A stretch of DNA of 64,000 bases from a bacterium (lineage in GTDB: Bacteria > Planctomycetota > Planctomycetia > Pirellulales > Pirellulaceae), in assembly GCA_016124445.1 (NCBI GenBank), contig WGNR01000013.1, forward strand, positions 99,460-163,459, given 5' to 3'. Both the position numbers and the translations under genes were made by a program. The notes below the pieces were generated by a model. It had not been told where the DNA came from. It ran no database searches and saw only the letters and a list, made by a program, of their open reading frames with translations. Positions within the stretch are counted from its first letter, which is position 1. Each line of letters opens with the position of its first letter. Shown here piece after piece: positions 8,839 to 16,872 of the stretch.

Positions 8839-9720
8839 TTATCTCGGAAGGCAGGCCAAAATGTCAGAAAGTCTAGTGAGCGTTACATCAGGTTGAATTG
8901 GCAACATTCGAGCATCTTCCGTACGCAGTCGAAGACTGCGCTCGTCTCCAGCAAAGAGAGCAGTTTTCATGCCAACTTGCGACGCCGGTTGGACATCATT
9001 CAGCATGTCGTTGCCAACATACAGAATATGACACACGTCGATTCCCTGGTCGGCGAAACTCTGGGCAGCGGTCACATATAGATCAGTTCCTGGCTTCGCA
9101 ACGCGATACTCATAGGAGAAAAAACAGTTCTCCGGGCGAAATCCGTTTTCCTCAAGTGATGATCCGAGAAAGCTTTCCACGATTTTCGGCGTAAAGAACT
9201 GGGCATTACTGACAATTCCCAGTCGGTAACCGTGCTGATGAAGGGCAGCTAAAACCTCCTGCATCCCCGGCATCGGCCAGGTCGGATTGACCCGGCATTC
9301 AAACTCCAAGGCGAATCGCCGGAAATCAAATCCAGGGGGAAGTTGCAGTTCCCCCTTCTCGATAGGAGCAGTAAAAACTTTTTGCCAAATTTCTTCGATC
9401 ACCACCTCTGGGTTAGAAGTGCCTCTTTTAGTGGCAACTTTGTGATCATCCTGGATCACCTGGTAAAACGACTCGATCATCTCGTCTGCCGAGACCAGGC
9501 AAGTCACCCCACTCGCCTCCAAGGCCGCGTCCAGGGCCGATCCCTTGGTCATCTTCATCGCCGTGCCGACATCGCCGCTACCGCTCACCAACAGCGTTCC
9601 GTAGACATCAAAGACAACCGCCTCGATCCCCGGCAACGCCTTTAGGTCTGCCGCGACCTCCGTCGGGATCGGCTCGAGCGGTTGGCTGTTTCGTTTGAGG
9701 ATCTCTTCGTACTCGTTCAT
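8839..9720 (-). CDS. HAD superfamily hydrolase, candidate sugar-phosphoglycerate phosphatase
   Basis: 293 residues. HAD motifs are visible: motif I VVFDVYGTL (nucleophile D38), motif II IVSNA (S171), motif III VAKPGTDLY (K209) and motif IV VGNDMLNDV (D238, D242). Motif I has Tyr40 where most phosphatases have the general acid/base Asp (DxD); DxYGT is the haloacid-dehalogenase-like form but is also seen in some HAD phosphatases. About 30 residues precede motif I, more than usual. The start overlaps the stop of the upstream glycosyltransferase by ATGA, so translation is coupled. From context it may remove the phosphate from glucosyl-3-phosphoglycerate. Known GpgP enzymes belong to other subfamilies, so this is inference. 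Confidence 0.7.
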   Translation of the reverse strand: MNEYEEILKRNSQPLEPIPTEVAADLKALPGIEAVVFDVYGTLLVSGSGDVGTAMKMTKGSALDAALEASGVTCLVSADEMIESFYQVIQDDHKVATKRGTSNPEVVIEEIWQKVFTAPIEKGELQLPPGFDFRRFALEFECRVNPTWPMPGMQEVLAALHQHGYRLGIVSNAQFFTPKIVESFLGSSLEENGFRPENCFFSYEYRVAKPGTDLYVTAAQSFADQGIDVCHILYVGNDMLNDVQPASQVGMKTALFAGDERSLRLRTEDARMLPIQPDVTLTRLSDILACLPR

Positions 9721-11288
9721 ACCGATTCCAATCGCACTGGATGAAGCCGCTCTAGCTTGACGAATTCTTGCAGAATCTGATCGGCCGTTCTCAGCGCCGT
9801 AACTGGGCCAGGCTCTTGCCCCTGAAGAAGTTCGTAACGTTCGTGCAGACGCTCTCCCGTTTCTTTCAAACTGAAACGTGACAAAACGATCTCGGCGTTG
9901 GCTTGAATCGTCGCTGCGTAGTCAACTTCATGTTCGCACAGCGGACGCATGACGTGTGCGTTTTTCTCGACAATGGCATCTGCCAGTTCTCGATCACCAG
10001 CCGCCGCGCGAATCACTTCGGTTTGCGCTTCCACGGTCAGAAGTGCGAAGTCGATCCAGTCGGCTGCCAGCCGCTCGTCTAACTGCTGCTGTATTGCTTC
10101 GACGCCAAGAGCTGGCTGGCCGAAGTCGGTAAGCACCTGATCGAATAATTCTTCAATCCGTTGACGGTAGTTCGCCTCGGAAAAGAGTTCGCGCTGGCCG
10201 ATAGGACTTCGCCTGGGAACCCACAGTGCGTCAGCCAACGTATCAAGCTGAAGCCCTGCCGCTTTGAAGTCGGCCGAGATCTCAGGCAAATCGCGACCGA
10301 TCAACAGGTTGCCGGTAAGCCACGCCTCGAGAAACACGAGGCCGAATCCTTCAGCCACACTGGTATTGATGATGGCATCGGCCGCGGCCAGGTTCTCGGA
10401 AAACGAAAGTCCAGCGTTGCCTCCGACATCGAACTTGCAAGGAAGCTGAAGTTCTTCGGCAAGTGCCTCCCATTGTTCGTAAGGGGCAAGTTCCGCGGGA
10501 TTGAGCGGGGCCAGCGTAATCCCAAAGGTCGTTGGACCAGGAGCGATAGCTGACCAGAGGACCAATTCACCGACGTTCTTTCGCCGAATGCCACGCACCG
10601 GGTAAAGGATGTAACGTTCTTCGGGTGCCACGTCGAAAACTTCCCTCAGTTTCCGACGTGCTTCGATCCGATCAGGTAGTTCCGGAAACGAGTGCACCGG
10701 GTTAGGCAGCCAGGCCAACTTCTCGCCGGCGAATCCGGCGCTACGCAGAATCGTTCGGTCACGCGAATTGAGCACCGCGTAGTCGACATGCGGGGCCTGA
10801 AAGTAGACCTCTTGCATCGATGTTCCGCGGTTTTCATAAAAAGCTACCTGGTGGCGATAGTTCTCGGGCCGAAAGTCTTCGGCAAAATCGTGCAGCTGCA
10901 ACAGCATCCGATAGCCGTCGGCTGCCAGTCGTGAAAGCGCTGCCGGCCAGGCAACATTTTTCCCCAGGGTATGGTTATGGACATGCAGCAGCGTCAATTC
11001 CGGCGAAAGGCTTCGCCGCTTGAGCATTGCCAGCATGTCTTGATAGGGGGTATCGGCTTCCACCGATACGACTGAGTCGTAGTCGATGCTGGGAACCACT
11101 TCCAACTCGACTCGCTCCAGCGCAGGCTCGCTGGCCTCGGGCCAACCAGTCCGGCGACCGCCATAAACGACAACGATTCGCTCGTAAGCGCCATCGACGC
11201 CGGCGTGCCGCAGGGCTCGCAAGTGATTCAGGATCACTTGGGTTACCCCGCCGCGGTTGAGGTGATGGTGCACGATTACCAGGTTCAT
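9717..11288 (-). CDS. GT4-like glycosyltransferase with C-terminal extension, first gene of the osmolyte operon
   Basis: 523 residues. The N-terminus MNLVIVHHHLNRGGVTQVI is the typical GT-B glycine-containing start for GT4. The second domain opens with ILYPVRGIRRKNVGE and has SVAEGFGLVFLEAW, the donor-site EGFGLxxxE motif. A helical region of about 140 residues continues after the usual end (from about 385), containing the Glu/Ala/Arg-rich stretches IQQQLDERLAA and VEKNAHVMRPLCEHE; its role is unknown. This is the promoter-proximal gene of the cluster, divergent from the ECF sigma factor gene across 139 bases. It overlaps the HAD gene by 4 bases (ATGA). The acceptor is likely a phosphoglycerate-linked sugar by context, but this is not shown by sequence. 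Confidence 0.7.
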   Translation of the reverse strand: MNLVIVHHHLNRGGVTQVILNHLRALRHAGVDGAYERIVVVYGGRRTGWPEASEPALERVELEVVPSIDYDSVVSVEADTPYQDMLAMLKRRSLSPELTLLHVHNHTLGKNVAWPAALSRLAADGYRMLLQLHDFAEDFRPENYRHQVAFYENRGTSMQEVYFQAPHVDYAVLNSRDRTILRSAGFAGEKLAWLPNPVHSFPELPDRIEARRKLREVFDVAPEERYILYPVRGIRRKNVGELVLWSAIAPGPTTFGITLAPLNPAELAPYEQWEALAEELQLPCKFDVGGNAGLSFSENLAAADAIINTSVAEGFGLVFLEAWLTGNLLIGRDLPEISADFKAAGLQLDTLADALWVPRRSPIGQRELFSEANYRQRIEELFDQVLTDFGQPALGVEAIQQQLDERLAADWIDFALLTVEAQTEVIRAAAGDRELADAIVEKNAHVMRPLCEHEVDYAATIQANAEIVLSRFSLKETGERLHERYELLQGQEPGPVTALRTADQILQEFVKLERLHPVRLESV

Positions 11289-11427
11289 GACGATCCTTCA
11301 TGGCCTGTTGGCAGACAAATCTCGTTGAAGCATTCTCTGGGGCCTTTTCGACTGTTAAGCTAGACGCGGTAGCCGCGATTATCAACCCGGGCCCCTCCAC
11401 CGATTTTGTCAGGAAACGCGAACTCTG

Positions 11428-12006
11428 ATGAGCGACGACGTTGAAAGCTTGCTTGCCTCTCTTTCCGAGGGCGATCAACAGGCCGCAGATAAACTGTTGC
11501 CGGTTCTGTACCAGGAATTGAAGAGCATCGCCAATCAGCATATGCGGCACGAGCGGGCCGACCATACGCTTCAAGCGACGGCACTGGTTCACGAAGCCTT
11601 CCTGAAATTGGTCGATCAGAATCGTGTTCAGTGGCGCGGAAAAGCTCACTTCTGCGCGGTAGCGTCGAATATCATGCGGCGGATTCTCGTCGATCATGCT
11701 CGCACGAAAAACGCCGCCAAACGGGGCAAAGGGGCCCAGCGAATCACGCTGGAAGAAGGTTTGGTTGCCGGCGATCCCCAGGGCAACGTTGACCTGGTCG
11801 AGTTGGATGAACTGTTAACGGAACTCGCCGACCTGAACCCTCGGCATTCCAAGATCATCGAAATGAGGTATTTCGCTGGGATGACGGTAGAAGAAACGGC
11901 CGCCGCGCTCGACGTTTCAGTATCGACCGTCAAAGGAGACTGGCGCATGGCCAAGGCCTGGCTGATGTCGCGACTGGATGACAGTTCGGGCGACTCCGAA
12001 GACTAG
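11428..12006 (+). CDS. ECF-type RNA polymerase sigma factor
   Basis: 192 residues. Region 2 is visible as QHMRHERADHTLQATALVHEAFLKL with IMRRILVDHAR (core and -10 recognition), and region 4 as LDELLTELADLNPRHSKIIEMRYFAGMTVEETA followed by LDVSVSTVKGDWRMAKAWL, the helix-turn-helix for -35 recognition. The sequence style (TLQATALVHEA, FAGMTVEETA) is that of the ECF group common in planctomycetes and Acidobacteria, usually genomically linked to a Ser/Thr kinase. Here the kinase follows 15 bases downstream, so the two form a unit. No zinc-binding anti-sigma factor is encoded nearby; control by phosphorylation is an inference from the linkage. Confidence 0.9.
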   Translation: MSDDVESLLASLSEGDQQAADKLLPVLYQELKSIANQHMRHERADHTLQATALVHEAFLKLVDQNRVQWRGKAHFCAVASNIMRRILVDHARTKNAAKRGKGAQRITLEEGLVAGDPQGNVDLVELDELLTELADLNPRHSKIIEMRYFAGMTVEETAAALDVSVSTVKGDWRMAKAWLMSRLDDSSGDSED

Positions 12007-12021
12007 AGATACGCACCAAGC

Positions 12022-13680
12022 ATGAACGCGGAAGACTATCAAAAGCTGTGCGAAGCGTTCGAACAGGCAGTGGTCTTGCCTGAAGACAATCGCCAGCGTT
12101 GGATCAAAACGCACTTCAATGATCGGGAAGATCTGGCCGAACAGCTTCGCCAGATGCTTGCCGCGGATGACAACACCGCTCTCGACCAGTCGCCTATCCA
12201 CCAGCGGCTGGCCGAACAAGAGTCTACGCTGGCAACGGTCGACCTTGATCCGGAGAAAACGCTGCAAGCTTCCCAAGCGAGCGACGTGGCCGACACGCTG
12301 CCTGGCTACGAACTTCTAAATGAACTCGGCCGAGGAGGCATGGGAGTCGTCTTCAAGGCGCGGCAAATCTCGCCGGAACGAACCGTCGCGGTCAAGATGA
12401 TTTTGTCTGGCCAGTTCGCCTCGGCACAAGAAATTCAACGTTTCCGAGCCGAAGCCGAAGCGGCGGCCAATCTCGCGCATGCTGGAATCGTGCCGATCTA
12501 CGAAGTCGGGCATCACCAAGGACGACACTTCTTTTCGATGGGATATGTCGAAGGAAGAAGCCTGGCGGAGATCATTCGGACCGAGAAACCTTCGCCCGAG
12601 CAAACAGCGGAGTTGGTTCTGCAAATCGCCCAAGCAATGGCCCATGCTCATTCGATGGGGATCGTGCATCGCGACCTGAAGCCTTCCAACATTTTGATCG
12701 ACGCCGAAGGACAGCCGCACGTCACCGACTTCGGACTGGCAAAGCGAATGGATGGCAATTCCGAAATGACCTACTCCGGTCAGATACTCGGCTCGCCTGG
12801 TTACATGGCACCGGAGCAAGCCGCCGGTCGCAAAGATCAAATCAGTAGCGCAACTGACATCTATGGCCTGGGAGCGATTCTATACGCCCTGCTAACCGGC
12901 AAGCCGCCATTCGCCGGCAACAATATCCTGGAAGCCATCGACCAGATCTGCACCATGAACCCGATTCCGCCGCGGAAACTGAATTGGCAGGTTCCGCGGG
13001 CATTGGAAACCATTTGCCTGAAGTGCATGCATAAGACGCCAGCGGCGCGCTACCACAGCATGAAAGAGTTGGCCGCCGACCTGGAAGCCTATCTCCGGCA
13101 CGAACCAATTCGAGCCAAACCGCTAGGGATTGGAGAACGGATCATCTACTGGGCTCGCCGGAAGCCTGGTTTGGCCAGCACGTTAGCGTGCGTGATTCTG
13201 TTCTTTGCGTATCACGCGGTTAGCTCGTACATCCTTAAGGAGCCGGTCTCGGCGCGGCCTTGGTTTCGCATTTCATCGGTTGGCTTTGCGATCGCCTTTT
13301 CGGGCGCGGCTTGGTTTTTCCAGCGATTGTACGAGAGGCCCAGCACTCGCAAAGTGGCGATCTATGCCTGGATGACCTGGAACTTTATCTTGCTGACAGC
13401 GCTTTTGTTCCTGGTGCATGGCGCGGCCAGTCCGTTGGCGATCGTTTATCTGCTGTTGATCGCGGCGAGTGCCACGCTGTACGAGAAAGGGCTCGTCGGC
13501 TACACGATGACCCTGGCGGCGATTGGCTATCTGACGCATGTGATCGTCGGTGCCACGATTCGCCCGGTTGGTTTTGTCGACTTCTACCAGGCAACCTGTA
13601 TGATGCTGGCGATCGTGATTCTGGGGATGATCCAGTACTTCGTCGTCCGCCGGATTCGACGTACGCTCGACGAAGAGTAA
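12022..13680 (+). CDS. Serine/threonine protein kinase with C-terminal membrane domain
   Basis: 552 residues. The N-terminal ~90 residues are soluble. The kinase domain has the glycine loop GRGGMGVVFKA (103-113), ATP-lysine VAVKMI (K125), catalytic loop HRDLKPSN (D218), DFGLAKR (236-242) and GSPGYMAPEQAAG. It ends near residue 370. Several hydrophobic segments follow between about 385 and 545, ending in a short basic tail, so the kinase is held on the inner membrane with a polytopic C-terminal domain of unknown function instead of the usual single helix plus sensor. It is 15 bases downstream of the ECF sigma gene and probably modulates it. Confidence 0.9.
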   Translation: MNAEDYQKLCEAFEQAVVLPEDNRQRWIKTHFNDREDLAEQLRQMLAADDNTALDQSPIHQRLAEQESTLATVDLDPEKTLQASQASDVADTLPGYELLNELGRGGMGVVFKARQISPERTVAVKMILSGQFASAQEIQRFRAEAEAAANLAHAGIVPIYEVGHHQGRHFFSMGYVEGRSLAEIIRTEKPSPEQTAELVLQIAQAMAHAHSMGIVHRDLKPSNILIDAEGQPHVTDFGLAKRMDGNSEMTYSGQILGSPGYMAPEQAAGRKDQISSATDIYGLGAILYALLTGKPPFAGNNILEAIDQICTMNPIPPRKLNWQVPRALETICLKCMHKTPAARYHSMKELAADLEAYLRHEPIRAKPLGIGERIIYWARRKPGLASTLACVILFFAYHAVSSYILKEPVSARPWFRISSVGFAIAFSGAAWFFQRLYERPSTRKVAIYAWMTWNFILLTALLFLVHGAASPLAIVYLLLIAASATLYEKGLVGYTMTLAAIGYLTHVIVGATIRPVGFVDFYQATCMMLAIVILGMIQYFVVRRIRRTLDEE

Positions 13681-13686
13681 AGGTGA

Positions 13687-15864
13687 CTAACTGCCGGTGA
13701 AGGCTGGCCGCGTTCCGTGAACGCGTAAAATTCGCAGGATTTCGCAAACCGTCCCAGCGTCTCGATTGAGATGCGTATGCTGGGCGTTGACCATGATCTC
13801 TGTCTGAACGCCCGGCAGGCGGGCACTCGACACCGGCACGACACCATCGCTGCGGCCATCATGGATGGTCCACCAGCCGCCTCCCAGGATGGTATGCGAT
13901 GGGATCTCCGGCGCGATTGGCAGTTCGTAGATCCCTTTGAGCAACAAGCTATCTGGATTGATCAGGTCCATGCTGACCGGTACACGGCGGCGGAACTCTT
14001 TACGGAATGCCGCCGGGTTGTCTTCCAGTAGCCGTCGATGGGCTTCGATCAGGCTGGGATCTTGATGAACCAGCGACGCGCTGAAATGCCCAATGGTGCT
14101 CGATTCGAGCGACGTCCCTTGATGCGGAGTACCAATGAAGATGACCCGTCCGACATTCGGCGAATGAGTGAAGTAAAACTGCCGCTGCAAATAGTCGTGC
14201 ATCTTTTGAGTTGTTTTCAGCGTTTCCAGCGGCTGAAAAGCCGTGTATTGCCACAGCACGTTGCCGCTATCGGCAGCCTGAAGCTTCGACAGAATGCCTC
14301 CCATGCTGTGTCCGATCAAGACAACATTTCGCAGGTCGCGATCGAATCCGCTGGGATCCATTTCTAGAATGATCTCATCCAACTGTTCGCGCAGAATCGC
14401 TGCGGTTTCCAAAAACGGCGCGCCCGTTGGATAGGAGAATCCCCAGACCTCGTAGCGGGCTGCCAGGTCTGGGTTGCTATCGATCTCATTGGCAATGCCT
14501 GCCCAGGTATAGGGAGCCGAAAGCGCCCCATGGACAAAGACGACTGGAATTTTGCCTTTCTGGTGAGGCTCGAGAATGAACAATCCACGATCAGAAATGT
14601 TCCGAGAAGGGTGCAGCGACGCCAGCTTCGATTCGCCCCGGGTTTCGCTGAGCATGTAGGCGTAGGGGGCGGTGAGATCTTTCGCCAATGGAACCTGATG
14701 GCATTTGAATTCGACGTCGCCGGAAGTTCGGGGATCGTATAGTTCCAGCCTTGCGACGACCTGCTCGACATGCATTCCGTCGGGAACGGTCGCTTCGGTC
14801 GTGGCGTCGTACAGCCCCATCTCGCTCTCAGGACGCAGGATTCCAGTAACTGCGAAGGGGATTTCCGGCGGATACCACTTATCGTTCTCCTTGCGATGGC
14901 GAACACAGACCATCGGCACGCCCAAACCTTGCTGGCGATGCTTGGTTAACAAGTAGCGAGACTGATAATTTCCGACGATGTGCCAACGGTCGAAGTCTTC
15001 GGCAGTTCGCTGAAAGTTGGCGTACTCGAACTGGACAATGCGGTAGCCACCGTTGACCGGTAGCCGGATCCCGGTGGCTTTATCGATGTGGCCGGTTCGA
15101 TCGGCAATGAACATCAACCTGGCTAGCGATGAGTGGTAAACCTCCCATGCTCGGGCAGTTCCCTTGGAAGTCTGGGCCTGCGGAGGCATCCGATCCATGT
15201 AGCGATAGGCCGCAATCGCCGCGTCGAGATACATGTTCATCGCCGACTCGTCCAATTGCTTGTCGGCATCGACCGCCATCGCATAATACGACTCGGCTTC
15301 GCGCAATTGGATGTCAGGCGACTCGGACTCCGGAAGATCTTGCATCCGCGGAGGAGAGACCAGTACTTCACCTTCGCCAAGATCAGGCTTGAAGGTAACT
15401 ATGCCTGGTTCCAACTGGCCGTCAAACGGCGGGAACATCATGTTTCCAGCCGACGGAGTATCAATGGCTTCGAGGCGGCCAGGCGCGCCACCAACGGATG
15501 GCTTGGCAGTCTGCCATTGATCCACGTTGTTATCCGCGGCATCGAACGAGGTATCGTAATAAACGGCCCGCGGCGAGATCTCCTCTTCGAAGGCACAAAG
15601 CTGGACGGAGAAGCTCAAGGGTTGCTGGCGATCAGTTTCGCGGATCGGCTGCTCAAGTGGCGGGATTGGCTCGATCGAGGTCATGTCGCAAGGACGCCAA
15701 CCAATCCCCAAGGGATATTGCGCCTTGGGATTCGATTCGGGACACGGAGCGACCATGTGCGGATCGCTCCAGCGACCTCTCTTGCAAAACGCGCAGCCAG
15801 AGGCAACTTGAACAATCAGAACGGCCGCGCAGAGCAGCGCGTATGTCAGCTTCCGGCGGACCAC
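13687..15864 (-). CDS. Lipoprotein alpha/beta hydrolase
   Basis: About 725 residues from a GTG start at 15864 with AGGAAG upstream; a longer ATG start at 15921 lacks a ribosome site. The N-terminus is basic then hydrophobic and ends in VASGC, a lipobox, predicting outer- or inner-membrane lipid anchoring. After about 450 residues of unknown sequence, the hydrolase part has VVFVHGALSAP (oxyanion region), the nucleophile elbow VLIGHSMGG, and the FIGTPHQGTSLES loop. A C-terminal DGVVPVSSAR and AQHTHLNRD supply the likely acid and His. It resembles lipase/esterase proteins with a PGAP1-like core. The substrate is unknown. It lies downstream of a response regulator gene across an inverted repeat. 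Confidence 0.75.
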   Translation of the reverse strand: MVRRKLTYALLCAAVLIVQVASGCAFCKRGRWSDPHMVAPCPESNPKAQYPLGIGWRPCDMTSIEPIPPLEQPIRETDRQQPLSFSVQLCAFEEEISPRAVYYDTSFDAADNNVDQWQTAKPSVGGAPGRLEAIDTPSAGNMMFPPFDGQLEPGIVTFKPDLGEGEVLVSPPRMQDLPESESPDIQLREAESYYAMAVDADKQLDESAMNMYLDAAIAAYRYMDRMPPQAQTSKGTARAWEVYHSSLARLMFIADRTGHIDKATGIRLPVNGGYRIVQFEYANFQRTAEDFDRWHIVGNYQSRYLLTKHRQQGLGVPMVCVRHRKENDKWYPPEIPFAVTGILRPESEMGLYDATTEATVPDGMHVEQVVARLELYDPRTSGDVEFKCHQVPLAKDLTAPYAYMLSETRGESKLASLHPSRNISDRGLFILEPHQKGKIPVVFVHGALSAPYTWAGIANEIDSNPDLAARYEVWGFSYPTGAPFLETAAILREQLDEIILEMDPSGFDRDLRNVVLIGHSMGGILSKLQAADSGNVLWQYTAFQPLETLKTTQKMHDYLQRQFYFTHSPNVGRVIFIGTPHQGTSLESSTIGHFSASLVHQDPSLIEAHRRLLEDNPAAFRKEFRRRVPVSMDLINPDSLLLKGIYELPIAPEIPSHTILGGGWWTIHDGRSDGVVPVSSARLPGVQTEIMVNAQHTHLNRDAGTVCEILRILRVHGTRPAFTGS

Positions 15865-15971
15865 GAGAAAATGCTTCCTGCGAATTGGGTGGGGAGTTAG
15901 GAGGATCGCAACACACTCCAAAGTGCTATCACAATCATTTTTCGCCGCGAAAGATTACCCCAAGAAACGAA

Positions 15972-16026
15972 CCGGCGCAGCCAGATGTCTTGACGCAAGC
16001 AGAAAATCTTCACGACCCTGCGCCGG
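15972..16026 (-). terminator. Long-range inverted repeat between response regulator and hydrolase genes
   Basis: CCGGCGCAG (15972-15980) and CTGCGCCGG (16018-16026) are a perfect 9-bp inverted repeat 45 bases after the response regulator stop. On the minus strand it is followed by TTCGTTTCTTGGGG, a weak T-rich run, so it could end that transcript. The 37-base loop is unusually long. Confidence 0.35.
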
Positions 16027-16070
16027 AGAAAGCGTTTGTAAGGTTTGTGTCGGTCAGCTCTGCTGGTTGC

Positions 16071-16505
16071 TTAATTGCTGGCCGAAGCTGCCTGTTTGGG
16101 GAACAGGGCCATTTTCCAGCGTGCCGATCGTTCGATGTGCTGCTGAACGATGTCGCAAAGCTCGTCCCGGTTGATTGGTTTCAGCAGGAAATCGGATGCT
16201 CCGTTCTCGATGGCGCTGGCCACGTGAACCCAGTTGGAGTGGCCTGTCAAAAAGACAACCTGAGTCCAGGCATTTCGCTGTTTGGCGAACACCAACATAT
16301 CCATCCCGTTGATGTCAGGCATATCGATATCGCTGATGAGCAGGTCGCAGCAATTGGACGAAATCCACTTCTGTGCCTCGTGAACGTCGACAAAGTCGTA
16401 CAATTCCAGCTGGTCTCCGAAGGCTCCCTTCAGGATGGTTTTCACCAACCGAACAATGCCTGGGTCGTCGTCGAGGATGACAGTCTTGAGCGTGCGCGTA
16501 CGCAT
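16071..16505 (-). CDS. Single-domain response regulator (CheY-like)
   Basis: 144 residues from an ATG with AGGAA nine bases upstream; the frame extends 14 codons further up without a ribosome site. It is a receiver domain only: acidic pocket ILDDD (11-14), phospho-acceptor in LLISDIDMPD (D59), switch Thr in VFLTGHS (T87) and conserved Lys in FLLKPI (K109). No output domain follows beyond a 25-residue tail, so it acts by protein contact or as a phosphate relay. No histidine kinase gene is adjacent. Expressed alone or with the downstream lipoprotein hydrolase. Confidence 0.9.
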   Translation of the reverse strand: MRTRTLKTVILDDDPGIVRLVKTILKGAFGDQLELYDFVDVHEAQKWISSNCCDLLISDIDMPDINGMDMLVFAKQRNAWTQVVFLTGHSNWVHVASAIENGASDFLLKPINRDELCDIVQQHIERSARWKMALFPKQAASASN

Positions 16506-16652
16506 AAAATTGGTTCCTGTTCCCAGAAGAATCATGTCCGGAGACAACTCTGCTACCAGGAACAGTAGGTTACAATAAGGGGATAGTGCCTCCCAGTTTG
16601 CGGAAGCCCGCGGTCAATTGATCGGCCCCTTGAATGATGGAGTAACGGTTAT

Positions 16653-16865
16653 ATGGACAATATCGAGTTTGTCGAAGTTAGAACCTGCCAGAGCCACGAA
16701 GAAGCATCGGTCATTAAGAGCGCTCTCGAAGAACAGGGAATTGCCTGCTCTTTGGAAAACGACCATCAAGGTGGTTTTACCGGGGTGTTCGCGATCCGGA
16801 TTCTGGTCCCCAAAGAACAAGAGCACGCAGCGAAGACCTACCTCGACCAGCACCACGCCGAGTAG
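16653..16865 (+). CDS. DUF2007 family small protein
   Basis: 70 residues. The sequence MDNIEFVEVRTCQSHEEASVIKSALEE has the alternating strand-helix pattern of DUF2007, with the typical 'fEA.iikslLE..GI' theme (EEASVIKSALEEQGIACSL), and FAIRILVPKEQEHAAKTYL closes the domain. DUF2007 proteins are suggested, without strong proof, to be signal-transducing relatives of PII-like folds. The stop is 7 bases from the convergent folK stop. Standalone gene; regulation not visible. Confidence 0.75.
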   Translation: MDNIEFVEVRTCQSHEEASVIKSALEEQGIACSLENDHQGGFTGVFAIRILVPKEQEHAAKTYLDQHHAE

Positions 16866-16872
16866 ACGTGCT

